64,000 bases of DNA from Fluctibacter halophilus. GTDB taxonomy: Bacteria; Pseudomonadota; Gammaproteobacteria; Enterobacterales; Alteromonadaceae. Under the pieces are notes generated by a model that had not been told where the DNA came from, made no database searches, and saw nothing but the letters and a program-made list of their open reading frames with translations. The number at the start of each line of letters is the position of its first letter. Position 1 is the stretch's first letter. Shown here piece by piece: positions 54,810 to 63,693 of this stretch. Position numbers and translations under genes: made by a program. Where the stretch lies: the NCBI RefSeq assembly GCF_020687825.1, contig NZ_JAJEWP010000001.1, positions 1,520,998-1,584,997 of the forward strand, in the 5' to 3' direction.

Positions 54810-56207
54810 ATGGCCCATGCCCCTGTGGTTGATGTGTTGGCTGGCAAGTTCGCGATTGGCGAACAAGTCGAGGTAAAAGGATGGGTACGTACCCGTCGTG
54901 ACAGTAAAGCAGGATTGTCGTTCGTTGCATTGCACGACGGCAGCTGCTTCGATCCTGTACAAGTCATTGCCTTGAATTCGCTGCCCAATTACGCCGACGT
55001 TCAGCGACTGACCACAGGGTGTTCACTGGCCGTTACCGGCACGGTGAAAGCGTCTCAGGGTCAGGGCCAGGCGGTGGAAATTGAAGCCACAGCCATTGAA
55101 GTACTGGGTTGGGTTGAAAACCCGGACACCTATCCGATGGCCGCCAAACGTCACAGCATCGAATATTTGCGCGAACACGCACACCTGCGCGCGCGCACCA
55201 ATGTGATTGGCGCGGTTACTCGCGTTCGCAACTGCCTTTCCCAGGCCATTCATCGCTTCTTTCATGAGCGCGGTTACTTCTGGATCAGCACCCCGATCCT
55301 GACCGCCAGTGATACCGAAGGTGCCGGTGAAATGTTCCGTGTATCAACTCTGGACATGATGAACATTCCCAAAACCGAGCAAGGTGAGGTGGATTACAGC
55401 CAGGACTTTTTCGGCAAGGAAACCTACCTGACGGTATCCGGCCAGTTGAACGTTGAAACTTACTGTACAGCGATGTCCAAAGTGTACACGTTCGGCCCAA
55501 CCTTCCGGGCCGAGAACTCCAACACCAGTCGCCATTTGGCCGAATTCTGGATGATCGAGCCGGAAGTGGCGTTTGCCGACCTGAACGACATTGCCGGCCT
55601 GGCAGAGGACATGCTGAAGTACGTGTTTAAAGCGGTGCTGGATGAGCGTGCCGACGACATGGCGTTTTTTGCCCAACGGATCAACAAAGACGCCATCAGC
55701 CGTCTGCAACAGGTTATCGAGCAAGATTTTGTGCGCATGGATTACACCGATGCCATCGACATCCTTAAAGCCAGCGGCAAACAATTTGAGTTCCCGGTGG
55801 AATGGGGTGTTGACCTGTCATCCGAGCATGAACGTTACCTGGCCGAAGAGCACGTGGGTGCACCCATCATCATGCAGAACTACCCCAAAGACATAAAAGC
55901 CTTCTACATGCGCATCAACGACGATGGCAAAACCGTTGCCGCCATGGATGTGCTGGCGCCCGGCATTGGCGAAATCATTGGTGGCTCCCAGCGTGAGGAA
56001 CGCCTTGACGTGTTCGATCAACGTCTCGAAGACATGGGCCTGAACAAAGAAGACTATGCCTGGTACCGTGACTTGCGTCGCTACGGCACCGTGCCACATT
56101 CCGGTTTCGGCCTCGGTTTTGAGCGTCTGGTCGCTTACGTTACCGGCATGCAGAACGTGCGGGATGTGATCCCCTTCCCGCGAACACCGGGCAATGCAAA
56201 CTACTAA
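54810..56207 (+). CDS. asnS: Asparaginyl-tRNA synthetase
   Basis: 465 aa class II synthetase. An N-terminal OB-fold anticodon domain ([20 protein letters not shown]) leads to the catalytic core with motif 2 ([22 protein letters not shown]) and motif 3 ([15 protein letters not shown]). The residues [12 protein letters not shown] and the absence of an AspRS-type insertion mark it as AsnRS. I start at 54810 (GGAG upstream); an ATG at 54795 is in frame. A terminator follows. Confidence 0.97.
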   Translation: MAHAPVVDVLAGKFAIGEQVEVKGWVRTRRDSKAGLSFVALHDGSCFDPVQVIALNSLPNYADVQRLTTGCSLAVTGTVKASQGQGQAVEIEATAIEVLGWVENPDTYPMAAKRHSIEYLREHAHLRARTNVIGAVTRVRNCLSQAIHRFFHERGYFWISTPILTASDTEGAGEMFRVSTLDMMNIPKTEQGEVDYSQDFFGKETYLTVSGQLNVETYCTAMSKVYTFGPTFRAENSNTSRHLAEFWMIEPEVAFADLNDIAGLAEDMLKYVFKAVLDERADDMAFFAQRINKDAISRLQQVIEQDFVRMDYTDAIDILKASGKQFEFPVEWGVDLSSEHERYLAEEHVGAPIIMQNYPKDIKAFYMRINDDGKTVAAMDVLAPGIGEIIGGSQREERLDVFDQRLEDMGLNKEDYAWYRDLRRYGTVPHSGFGLGFERLVAYVTGMQNVRDVIPFPRTPGNANY

Positions 56208-56221
56208 GTGTTACGTTAGAA

Positions 56222-56248
56222 AACGTCGGCATCGCCGGCGTTTTTTTT
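56222..56248 (+). terminator. Terminator after asnS
   Basis: AACGTCGGC-ATC-GCCGGCGTT (56222-56242) followed by a T run to 56248. Confidence 0.88.
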
Positions 56249-56327
56249 GCCCGCACAAAGAGTGGGAAGGTCAGATGAATATTGTGTATGCTGTAAACAT
56301 CGGTGGTTTCGGCGCACAAGGCTCGCA

Positions 56328-57476
56328 GTGAACATTCCTCAGACTCAGCCCGGCACATTAGACGCCTCTCGCATGGTGTGTAAAGAGTGCGGGCACACTG
56401 TTGACGTTCCGCCACTGGCACATAAACAACGCGCCCTGTGCCCTCATTGCCAGCACGTGCTGGTCAGCCACCACCTGCACAGCGAACAGCGCATGCTGGC
56501 CTTCGGCCTCGCCGGACTGGTACTGCTGGTACTGGCCATCCCCTTCGATTTCATCTTGTTCAGCAACCGCGGGCAGGAAAACACCATTCACGTGCTGTCC
56601 GGGGTGACGATCCTGCTGGAGCAAGGCAACCCGCTGCTGGCGCTGGTATTGTTTCTGGCCATCGTATTGTTACCCGCCGCCATTCTGGCCAGTCTGGTCG
56701 TGCTGCTGTGGCCCCGCAAACGTCCGTTGCCCGAGAGAGCCAGCAGCCTGTTGGTGCGTGTGGTTGAACGTTTGCTGCCCTGGAGCATGGCGGAAATTTT
56801 CGTGGTCGGGGTGCTGGTCAGTCTGATCAAGATCAGTGAGCTGGCGGAAGTGCACCTGGGGTTCTCGTTTTATGCCTATGTGGGTTTTACCCTTTGCGGT
56901 ACATTGACCGTGATCCATCTGGACATTCTGCGCCTGCGACAACGGCTGGCCATCCCCCAGGTCACCACAACCATTAACCGTAGCCACAGTGTGCAAACCA
57001 CCTGGGCGTTACTGCTAACTGCGTTGTTTCTGTATATTCCAGCCAATACCCTGCCAATCATGCATACCCGTGTACTGGGTCAGGACGAACCCAGCACCAT
57101 TTTAGGCGGCGTTGTGACGTTGTGGAAAATGGGCTCATACCCGATTGCGCTGGTGATCTTCGTCGCCAGCGTGCTGGTGCCAATCGCAAAATTGATTGTT
57201 CTGGCGTGGTTGAATTACACTGTTCAAAATGGCAGCACTGGCTGGCAGCGAGAACGTATCCTCGGTTATCGCATCACAGAGTTCATTGGCCGTTGGTCGA
57301 TGGTTGACGTGTTTGTGGTGGCGCTGTTGGTTAGTCTGGTGCAACTGGGGAACAGTATGAGTGTTTTACCCGGTCCGGCAGCGCTGGCATTCTGCGGCGT
57401 GGTGCTGTTTACTATGCTGGCGGCCAGAAGCTTTGATCAACGGCTCATTTTTAAAGGACATTCTCACCACGCATGA
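56328..57476 (+). CDS. pqiA: Paraquat-inducible protein A family membrane protein
   Basis: 382 aa inner membrane protein with eight or so hydrophobic segments in two repeats. The first zinc-ribbon (VCKECGHTVDVPPL, then CPHCQHVL) is present at residues 16-50, but the second repeat (from about residue 205) lacks its CxxC pairs and starts directly at QTTWALLLTALFLYIPANTLPI. PqiA works with PqiB and PqiC in lipid transport across the envelope. I start at GTG 56328 with AAGG seven bases upstream. It overlaps pqiB by four bases. Confidence 0.93.
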   Translation: MNIPQTQPGTLDASRMVCKECGHTVDVPPLAHKQRALCPHCQHVLVSHHLHSEQRMLAFGLAGLVLLVLAIPFDFILFSNRGQENTIHVLSGVTILLEQGNPLLALVLFLAIVLLPAAILASLVVLLWPRKRPLPERASSLLVRVVERLLPWSMAEIFVVGVLVSLIKISELAEVHLGFSFYAYVGFTLCGTLTVIHLDILRLRQRLAIPQVTTTINRSHSVQTTWALLLTALFLYIPANTLPIMHTRVLGQDEPSTILGGVVTLWKMGSYPIALVIFVASVLVPIAKLIVLAWLNYTVQNGSTGWQRERILGYRITEFIGRWSMVDVFVVALLVSLVQLGNSMSVLPGPAALAFCGVVLFTMLAARSFDQRLIFKGHSHHA

Positions 57477-59143
57477 CGGATCAGCAAACATCGCCCTCTC
57501 CCGCTATCGTACAAAACAGTCAATCCGTGTCCTGGGCATGGCTGGTGCCGATGGTCGCTCTGCTGATAGGTGCCTGGATGGTCTACTACCAGTGGTCAAA
57601 AACCGGACCGACAATCACGATTGAATTCCCTCGCGCGACCGGTATTGAGGTTGAAAAAACCAAGATAAAGACCCGCGACGTCGACATTGGCGTGGTGAAA
57701 AAAATCGAACTCAAGCCCGACCTGACCGGTGTCATTGTCAGCGCACAAATCGCCGCAAACGCTGAACACCTGTTACGGGAAGACAGCAATTTCTGGCTGG
57801 TAACGCCGCGGGTATCCCTCAGTGGTATTTCCGGCCTGAGCACGCTGTTGTCGGGCCCTTATATCGCAATGGAGCCGAGTGAAAGCGGCGTTGAGAGCTT
57901 TTCATTCAAGGCCCTTGAAGACCCGCCGGTAACGCCGAACGGTACGCCGGGCCTGCATGTGACCCTCAACAGCGATGACGAGTTTGCTTTTAAAGAAGGT
58001 GACCCGGTGATCTACAAAGGGTTGAAAGTGGGTGAATTTGAAGACATCTACTTTAACCTGGAAGAACGGGTGGTGTATTACAACGTGTTCATTGAAGCCC
58101 CCTACCACCGTCTGGTCACTGACACGACCAAATTCTGGAATATCAGCGGCGTACAGTTTGAACTGGAAGCGACCGGGCTCCGGGTGCAGACCGGTAGCCT
58201 GGAAACCCTGCTGACCAATGGCGTGACCTTCGGCGTCCCGGAAGGGCTGCCGCAGGGCAAGCAAATCACCCAACGGGCCTATTTCGATATCTTTCCCAGC
58301 TATGATGATGCGGTTAACCACCGCTTTAAGGCGGCTGCTCAGTATGTGCTGTTGATCGACGATACCGTGCGCGGTCTCAAGGTCGGCGCACCGGTAGAAT
58401 ACCGTGGGCTGGTCATCGGCGAAGTCAGAGACATCAACCCGGTGGGTAGCCAGGACGGCAACATCATGCACGATGGGTATGCCATTCCGGTGGTCATCGC
58501 CATTCAGCCCAGTCGCGTTGACCGGCCAGACAATGACGACGGTGTAAACCAGGTCAGAGATCAAATCAGCACCTGGGTATCACAAGGGCTGCGGGCCTCG
58601 TTAAAAATGGGCAATTTGCTGACCAGTGCCCTGTATGTCGATTTGCAACATTATGACGATGTCGAACCGGCGGAATTAGGCCAGTACAAAGGTTTTGAGA
58701 CAATCCCCGTACGCCCCAATGATTTGGCCCAGATCACCGAGAAAGTCAGTGTGTTACTGGATAAAATGAACGCCCTGCCGTTACAACAGCTGACCGGCAG
58801 CATTGATCAGACCCTTGGTAGCGTTCAGCTGGCGCTGGAACAGTTAAGCAGCACTGCCGCACAGCTTGAAGGCGTGCTGGCTGAGGTCGAATCCGAGCAG
58901 TTGGCCGGCCAGTTGCGCCAAACCCTTGATGGTGTTCAGCAACTGACCAATGATTTAGCAAATGGTTCTGACAACCAGGAGTCGTTGATGCGAACGTTGG
59001 CTGAAATTCGCCAGACGTTCAAATCCCTGCAACCGCTGCTGCACAAACTGAACCAGGCGCCCAATCGCCTGATCTTTGATGGCGGAGACTCAACCATCCG
59101 CGAACCCCGAGGAAAATCCCCCAGTAAGGAAGACAATCCATGA
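57473..59143 (+). CDS. pqiB: PqiB, MCE-domain envelope lipid transport protein
   Basis: 556 aa with one N-terminal membrane helix (WLVPMVALLIGAWMVYYQW) and three MlaD/MCE repeats (about residues 40-130, 155-265 and 285-400; for example GDPVIYKGLKVGEFEDI and GAPVEYRGLVIGEVRDI), then a long C-terminal helix region. In E. coli PqiB forms a tunnel across the periplasm for lipids. Length matches the E. coli protein. Coupled to pqiA and pqiC by four-base overlaps. Confidence 0.95.
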   Translation: MTDQQTSPSPAIVQNSQSVSWAWLVPMVALLIGAWMVYYQWSKTGPTITIEFPRATGIEVEKTKIKTRDVDIGVVKKIELKPDLTGVIVSAQIAANAEHLLREDSNFWLVTPRVSLSGISGLSTLLSGPYIAMEPSESGVESFSFKALEDPPVTPNGTPGLHVTLNSDDEFAFKEGDPVIYKGLKVGEFEDIYFNLEERVVYYNVFIEAPYHRLVTDTTKFWNISGVQFELEATGLRVQTGSLETLLTNGVTFGVPEGLPQGKQITQRAYFDIFPSYDDAVNHRFKAAAQYVLLIDDTVRGLKVGAPVEYRGLVIGEVRDINPVGSQDGNIMHDGYAIPVVIAIQPSRVDRPDNDDGVNQVRDQISTWVSQGLRASLKMGNLLTSALYVDLQHYDDVEPAELGQYKGFETIPVRPNDLAQITEKVSVLLDKMNALPLQQLTGSIDQTLGSVQLALEQLSSTAAQLEGVLAEVESEQLAGQLRQTLDGVQQLTNDLANGSDNQESLMRTLAEIRQTFKSLQPLLHKLNQAPNRLIFDGGDSTIREPRGKSPSKEDNP

Positions 59144-59748
59144 TGCTGCGCCGACTTGTAATGCTGTGCCTGGTGCTCCTGCTCAGCGGTTGCATGAGCC
59201 AACCCAGTGCACCGATGCGTTATTTTGTGCTCGACGAAGCACTCCCTCACGCAGAGTATGCCCGTACTCAGGAACACCATCGGCTGGTGCTGCAGCCATT
59301 GCGTCTGGCCAACTACTTGTCTCAGCCGAACCTGCCCATGCGACTGAGCTCTCATGAAGTGTACTATTCACCCAACCATAGCTGGGCAGAGCCCCTGTCG
59401 AAAGGCTTTGCCAAGGCGCTGTTACATGATTTAAACGCAGCAATGTCATCCCCCTGGGTTGCCCTTTCCTACCGCGATCCGGCTGCAGATAACGACACCG
59501 TGCAGTTGTTGGTGGAGCTGGATCACTTCGTTGCAACCGAAGACGGAAACTGCATCGTCGATGGCGTGTTCTGGTTGCAATCTGCGCAGGGAGACGTTTT
59601 GCTGAAACGAGGCTTCCACTACCAGGACGAGCTCGCTCAAGGCGGGTTTGATAACGCCATCACCCAATTACGTCAGTCCGTAACGCGACTGGCCCGCGAC
59701 ATCACCCTGGCCCTGGATCAGCAAACGGGTAACAATGATGGCCATTAA
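59140..59748 (+). CDS. pqiC: PqiC outer membrane lipoprotein
   Basis: 202 aa lipoprotein with lipobox LLSGC (Cys about residue 18), and the PqiC/ABC-auxiliary-lipoprotein fold (RYFVLDEALPHAE, LRLANYLSQPNLPMRLSSHEV, WAEPLSKGFAKALLHDL). It completes the PqiABC lipid system at the outer membrane. It starts inside the pqiB stop (ATGATG) and its end overlaps the next gene by 14 bases. Confidence 0.93.
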   Translation: MMLRRLVMLCLVLLLSGCMSQPSAPMRYFVLDEALPHAEYARTQEHHRLVLQPLRLANYLSQPNLPMRLSSHEVYYSPNHSWAEPLSKGFAKALLHDLNAAMSSPWVALSYRDPAADNDTVQLLVELDHFVATEDGNCIVDGVFWLQSAQGDVLLKRGFHYQDELAQGGFDNAITQLRQSVTRLARDITLALDQQTGNNDGH

Positions 59749-60844
59749 GCAATGGTTTATTGATTACATTCACACCGGCGTACACGCCCAGCAGGATGAC
59801 GAGACGCGGCGCCAAATCACCGTCGCCAACCTGTTCTCGCTACTCGGCTGGTCAATCACCCTGGCCATGGGCGCCGCCGCCATCTGGCGTTACAACTACC
59901 CTCTGGCAGCCATACTGCTGACTGCCAGTGCCCTGTTCTATTCGTCACACTTTGTTTTCAAAATCAAACGGATCCATTCCCCCCACAAGATCTCCAGTAA
60001 ACTCCTGCTGGGATGTTTACTGGTCCTGATGGTGTTTCTGATCTTCACCGGCGGACACCAGAAAACAGGGCCTTTGTGGATATATATCCTGCCCCCGGTG
60101 GTGTTCTTCTTTTCCGGATTGCGCAGAGGGGTCTATCTGTTGTCAGGCTTTGTGCTATTGATCGCTCTGCTGTTGTTCAGCCCGCTGGAAAATATTCTGC
60201 TGGTCAGTTACGCCATCGAGTTTAAAACCCGCTTTCTGTATTCCTTTCTGACCGTTTCTCTGTTGTTCGCGCTTTACGAATACTCCCGTCAACAGTCCTA
60301 CCGTGACATACAGCGTCTGAGTCAGGAATTTGAACGCCAGGCCCGTCACGATCCACTCACCGACCTGCCCAATCGACGCGGCATGGTAGAGCACCTCGAA
60401 TACGAATTCGAAAGGGCTAAACGTAGCCGACAAGACATGACCGTGATGTTGTGCGACATCGATTTTTTCAAGCGCATCAACGACAACTATGGCCACGATA
60501 CTGGCGATCATATGCTGCAACAGATCGCTCGGGTATTTGAAAATGCACTGCGTGGGCAGGACATTGTGTCACGTTGGGGCGGCGAAGAGTTTCTGTTTCT
60601 GTTGCCCGAAACCAACGCCCATGATGCTTTTATCCTGGCAGAGAAAGTCCGCAAACGGGTTGCCAGCCACCTGTTTTCACATCAGAACGTGCAGCTCAAT
60701 ATGACCATCAGTATTGGCATATCGGAGGTCAGTCAGTCCGTGACCATTGATCAGGCGATTAATCTGGCCGATCATTTTCTCTACCAGGCCAAGACTGCAG
60801 GCCGTAACCGCACCATGCCCTGCAGCGAACACTTGTCACAGTAA
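59735..60844 (+). CDS. Membrane diguanylate cyclase with I-site
   Basis: 369 aa. Five or six membrane segments in residues 30-180, then a GGDEF domain: DPLTDLPNRRGM, MLCDIDFFKRINDNYGHD, the active loop RWGGEEFLFLLP, and the product-binding RxxD motif RGQD five residues upstream. It is the fourth gene of the pqi unit, overlapping pqiC by 14 bases, so cyclic di-GMP output may be tied to envelope lipid stress, which is inference. Differs from the cyclase at 9.5 kb, which lacks the I-site. Confidence 0.9.
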   Translation: MMAIKQWFIDYIHTGVHAQQDDETRRQITVANLFSLLGWSITLAMGAAAIWRYNYPLAAILLTASALFYSSHFVFKIKRIHSPHKISSKLLLGCLLVLMVFLIFTGGHQKTGPLWIYILPPVVFFFSGLRRGVYLLSGFVLLIALLLFSPLENILLVSYAIEFKTRFLYSFLTVSLLFALYEYSRQQSYRDIQRLSQEFERQARHDPLTDLPNRRGMVEHLEYEFERAKRSRQDMTVMLCDIDFFKRINDNYGHDTGDHMLQQIARVFENALRGQDIVSRWGGEEFLFLLPETNAHDAFILAEKVRKRVASHLFSHQNVQLNMTISIGISEVSQSVTIDQAINLADHFLYQAKTAGRNRTMPCSEHLSQ

Positions 60845-60877
60845 TACCCGCAAGCTCGTTGCGGCCTAGTAAACACT

Positions 60878-60913
60878 GCACTTTGTGAGACCCCATTCAC
60901 TGTACCAAAGTGC
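60878..60913. promoter_or_regulatory. Inverted repeat before the large PHA depolymerase gene
   Basis: GCACTTTG (60878-60885) and CAAAGTGC (60906-60913) with a 20-base spacer, in the gap before the depolymerase gene. Could be an operator or a weak terminator of the cyclase gene. Confidence 0.45.
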
Positions 60914-60977
60914 TAAGGACAATATCTTTCCCACCTCCTACCCTTGATTAACATTTTATTAACAAGGGAGAGTCACG

Positions 60978-62885
60978 ATGAAACGCTATTGCCGTTCATC
61001 CCTAGGGGCAGCCTGTTTACTGCTGGCCATAATTAGCGGAGCAACACATGCCGGTAGCTGGCAAAACAACCAAAGCCTTGGCGGTTTTAACCGCGTCCAC
61101 ATCTACACACCGGATACCACCTCAGCGATAGGTAACGGACGCGCACTGTTGGTCGTACTGCATGGCTGTACCCAGTCGATTGATGCCTTTCTCACTGCCA
61201 ACCTGGAGGACGCTGCTGAGCAGTACGGCATGGTGATTGCTGTACCCGACGCTATGAATAAAGCCGGCTTTAGTTGCTGGTCTTACTGGCAAGGCACCAA
61301 GTCTCGTACAGCCGGGGACTACAAAAACCTCATTTCGCTGGCGACCACTCTGACCAATAATACCGGTTACAACATTGATGCTGATCAGGTTTATATCGCC
61401 GGACTTTCCTCCGGTGCGGCATTTGCCAATACTACTGCCTGCCTCGCGCCAGACGTTTTCGCGGGCATGGGGATCAGTGCAGGACCAAGCATCGGCACCA
61501 GCTCCAGTGGCGCCATCGGCACCTGCGAGTCTGCCAATGTCACCAGCCGCTGCCTGAGTTATGCGGGCAGCTACGCCAGTCACTTTGACAGCCAAATCGC
61601 GTCTATCGCCCATGGTGATGCCGACACCACGGTAGACACCTGCTACAACCGCCAGAATGCATCAGGGATGGCCGGTGTGTATGGCGTAACAGAGATACCC
61701 GGCAGCACGGTGCTGAACCAGGACGGCGGCAGCGCGGAGCAAATCCTGTGGCAGGACAGTCGGGTTTCCATGCTTTGGCTCAACGGCGTTGATCACGCCT
61801 GGTCCGGTGGCCAGGGCGCCAGCGGATCCTACATCAGTGGTACCGGCATCAACTATGCCAGTTACCTGGGACAGTTTTTTGCCGATAATAATCCGCGCGT
61901 GGATCGCAATCAGGCCCCGGCTATTGCTGGATTAAACGCATCGGAAAACAACAGCACCCTGACCATCAACGGCACGGTCAGCGATCCCGATGGACAGGTT
62001 GTGCAAGTGGACATCAACATCAGCGACACAATGGGCAATCACTGGGACTACTCAACCCAGTCATTCACCAACCAGACCTTCACTATCGTTACCGGCGCTT
62101 TGGCCGACGATTTGTACCAGGTTGACGCGTTTGCCACCGACGATAACGGCGCAATGTCGGCGCTGAGTACGACCTTTGCACGCATTGGACCACCGCCGCC
62201 AGCGACCGCACCACAGATGTCTGATGTGCTGGTCGCGGTCGATGGACAATGCGCCACCGTCAGTGGCTCGGTCATTGATGTGAATCAGGATCTGGTATCC
62301 GTCGACGTCACCTTCAGTACTGCAACCACAAGTGCGGACATTCAGGGGGCGCAATTCACGGCTCAGGCCTGTAACTTGCCGGGTGGCAGCCAGACTGCCG
62401 TGGTGACAGCCTCTGACGCGACCAATCTGAGCAGTGCAACTACCCTCAGCTTCGACATCGATGCGGGTCAGGTGGCGACCCTCGATCAGCACATCAGTGC
62501 GGGTCGATTGGATTACACGAATTATGCCAATTGTTACCTGGAATACAGCACCGCAGCATTCAAGCTCAATGAGATCACAGCCAGTGGCGGACTGTGCCAA
62601 TGGCAGGACAATGATGCTTCCTGTGTTGGCCCGACTCAGAATTGCAGCACTGGCGGTGGCAGTGGTGGCGGAGGCTCCGGCGGCGGTACTCAACCGTGCG
62701 AAGCAATCGAAACCTACAACTACTACCATAAGACCGCAGGCCGCGCTTACAGCACTGGCAATCCCTACGCCCCGGACTACTTTGCCAACGGCAGTGATGA
62801 GGCTATGGCCGGTTCAACCTGGGGACTGACATCATTGTACTCCACTGATGACAGCACCTGGTATGTAGGAAGTTGTCCGCTTTGA
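60978..62885 (+). CDS. Extracellular PHA depolymerase, type 1 catalytic domain
   Basis: 635 aa secreted enzyme. A signal peptide ends about residue 25. The catalytic part (about residues 30-310) has the oxyanion motif LHGCTQS near residue 62, the lipase box AGLSSGAAF with Ser about 144, Asp in AHGDADTTVD and His in GVDHAWSGG, the type 1 order. Two Ig-like or fibronectin-like repeats follow (about 315-410 and 415-500), then a linker segment, a Gly/Ser-rich stretch and a 60-residue C-terminal domain (Tyr-rich, CEAIETYNYYHKTAGRAY) that probably binds the polymer or another surface. Stands alone in its transcript. Confidence 0.9.
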   Translation: MKRYCRSSLGAACLLLAIISGATHAGSWQNNQSLGGFNRVHIYTPDTTSAIGNGRALLVVLHGCTQSIDAFLTANLEDAAEQYGMVIAVPDAMNKAGFSCWSYWQGTKSRTAGDYKNLISLATTLTNNTGYNIDADQVYIAGLSSGAAFANTTACLAPDVFAGMGISAGPSIGTSSSGAIGTCESANVTSRCLSYAGSYASHFDSQIASIAHGDADTTVDTCYNRQNASGMAGVYGVTEIPGSTVLNQDGGSAEQILWQDSRVSMLWLNGVDHAWSGGQGASGSYISGTGINYASYLGQFFADNNPRVDRNQAPAIAGLNASENNSTLTINGTVSDPDGQVVQVDINISDTMGNHWDYSTQSFTNQTFTIVTGALADDLYQVDAFATDDNGAMSALSTTFARIGPPPPATAPQMSDVLVAVDGQCATVSGSVIDVNQDLVSVDVTFSTATTSADIQGAQFTAQACNLPGGSQTAVVTASDATNLSSATTLSFDIDAGQVATLDQHISAGRLDYTNYANCYLEYSTAAFKLNEITASGGLCQWQDNDASCVGPTQNCSTGGGSGGGGSGGGTQPCEAIETYNYYHKTAGRAYSTGNPYAPDYFANGSDEAMAGSTWGLTSLYSTDDSTWYVGSCPL

Positions 62886-63030
62886 CGCAGACTTAATGAA
62901 AAAACACCATGGGTCGGCGCAGGCCGTCGATCCATGAAAATTTTCACGTTTAAGGCCCGAATTAAGCCATTTTTTTTTCGTTAAACCACTCTCTACACTG
63001 CACTCCTCGTTTAATCACTGGGGGTATGCA
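62886..63030. other. Gap after the depolymerase gene
   Basis: 145 bases. An imperfect hairpin around 62918-62940 (CATGGGTCGGC...GCCGTCGATCCATG) may end the depolymerase transcript. Nothing else recognised. Confidence 0.35.
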
Positions 63031-63693
63031 GTGCATACATTGGAATTCTTTCACGACGCGGTTTGCGGCTGGTGCTATTTGCAATCACCTCGCCTTCGAG
63101 AGGTGGTCACATCACTCGATGACAACATAACCGTCATTCACCGTAGCTTTGTATTACAGCGGAACCGTCAGGAAATGATTGCCCGCTTTGGTTCCATGGA
63201 ACGGGCCAAATCCGACATTCTCGGCCATTGGCAGCAGTGTAAATTACACGCAGAACAGCCAGAACGTATCAATATCGACGGCATGCGCAAAGCCTCCTTC
63301 GAATACCCCAGTGGTTATGCAGCAGCGTTAGCCGCCAAAGCGGCGGAACACCTTGGTGGACAAAAAGGTCACTGGGACTATTTTGATCGGGTACAAACCG
63401 CTCACCTACGAGACAACCTCAACATCGCTAATCACACAGTGCTTGAGTGCCTGGCTGAAGACATGGGCCATAACCGCCTGCGGTTTCGTGAACTGATGCG
63501 CAGTGAGGCGGTGCGCGAAGCTGTCGACCAAGACAATGCCCGTGCCAAATCCATCGGTGTACTGACCATTCCATCAATACTGGTTAACGGTACGCGATTG
63601 ATTTCCCAAACACTGACCAGCGAACAATTAACCGCTGTACTTACCCACCTATTCACCGAATCCCCGGCAGGAGAGCGCCATGAAACTGTTTAA
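63031..63693 (+). CDS. DsbA-family thiol oxidoreductase (FrnE-like)
   Basis: 220 aa without signal peptide. An N-terminal CGWC active site (HDAVCGWCYLQSP, residues 8-20) and the DsbA helical insert (DYFDRVQTAHLRDNLNI) place it in the FrnE/HCCA-isomerase-like group of cytoplasmic DsbA proteins. The cis-Pro loop is in LTIPSILVNGTRLI. It begins at GTG 63031 after GGGGG and overlaps the next gene by 14 bases. Such proteins act in redox repair or in polyketide and aromatic metabolism. Confidence 0.88.
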   Translation: MHTLEFFHDAVCGWCYLQSPRLREVVTSLDDNITVIHRSFVLQRNRQEMIARFGSMERAKSDILGHWQQCKLHAEQPERINIDGMRKASFEYPSGYAAALAAKAAEHLGGQKGHWDYFDRVQTAHLRDNLNIANHTVLECLAEDMGHNRLRFRELMRSEAVREAVDQDNARAKSIGVLTIPSILVNGTRLISQTLTSEQLTAVLTHLFTESPAGERHETV

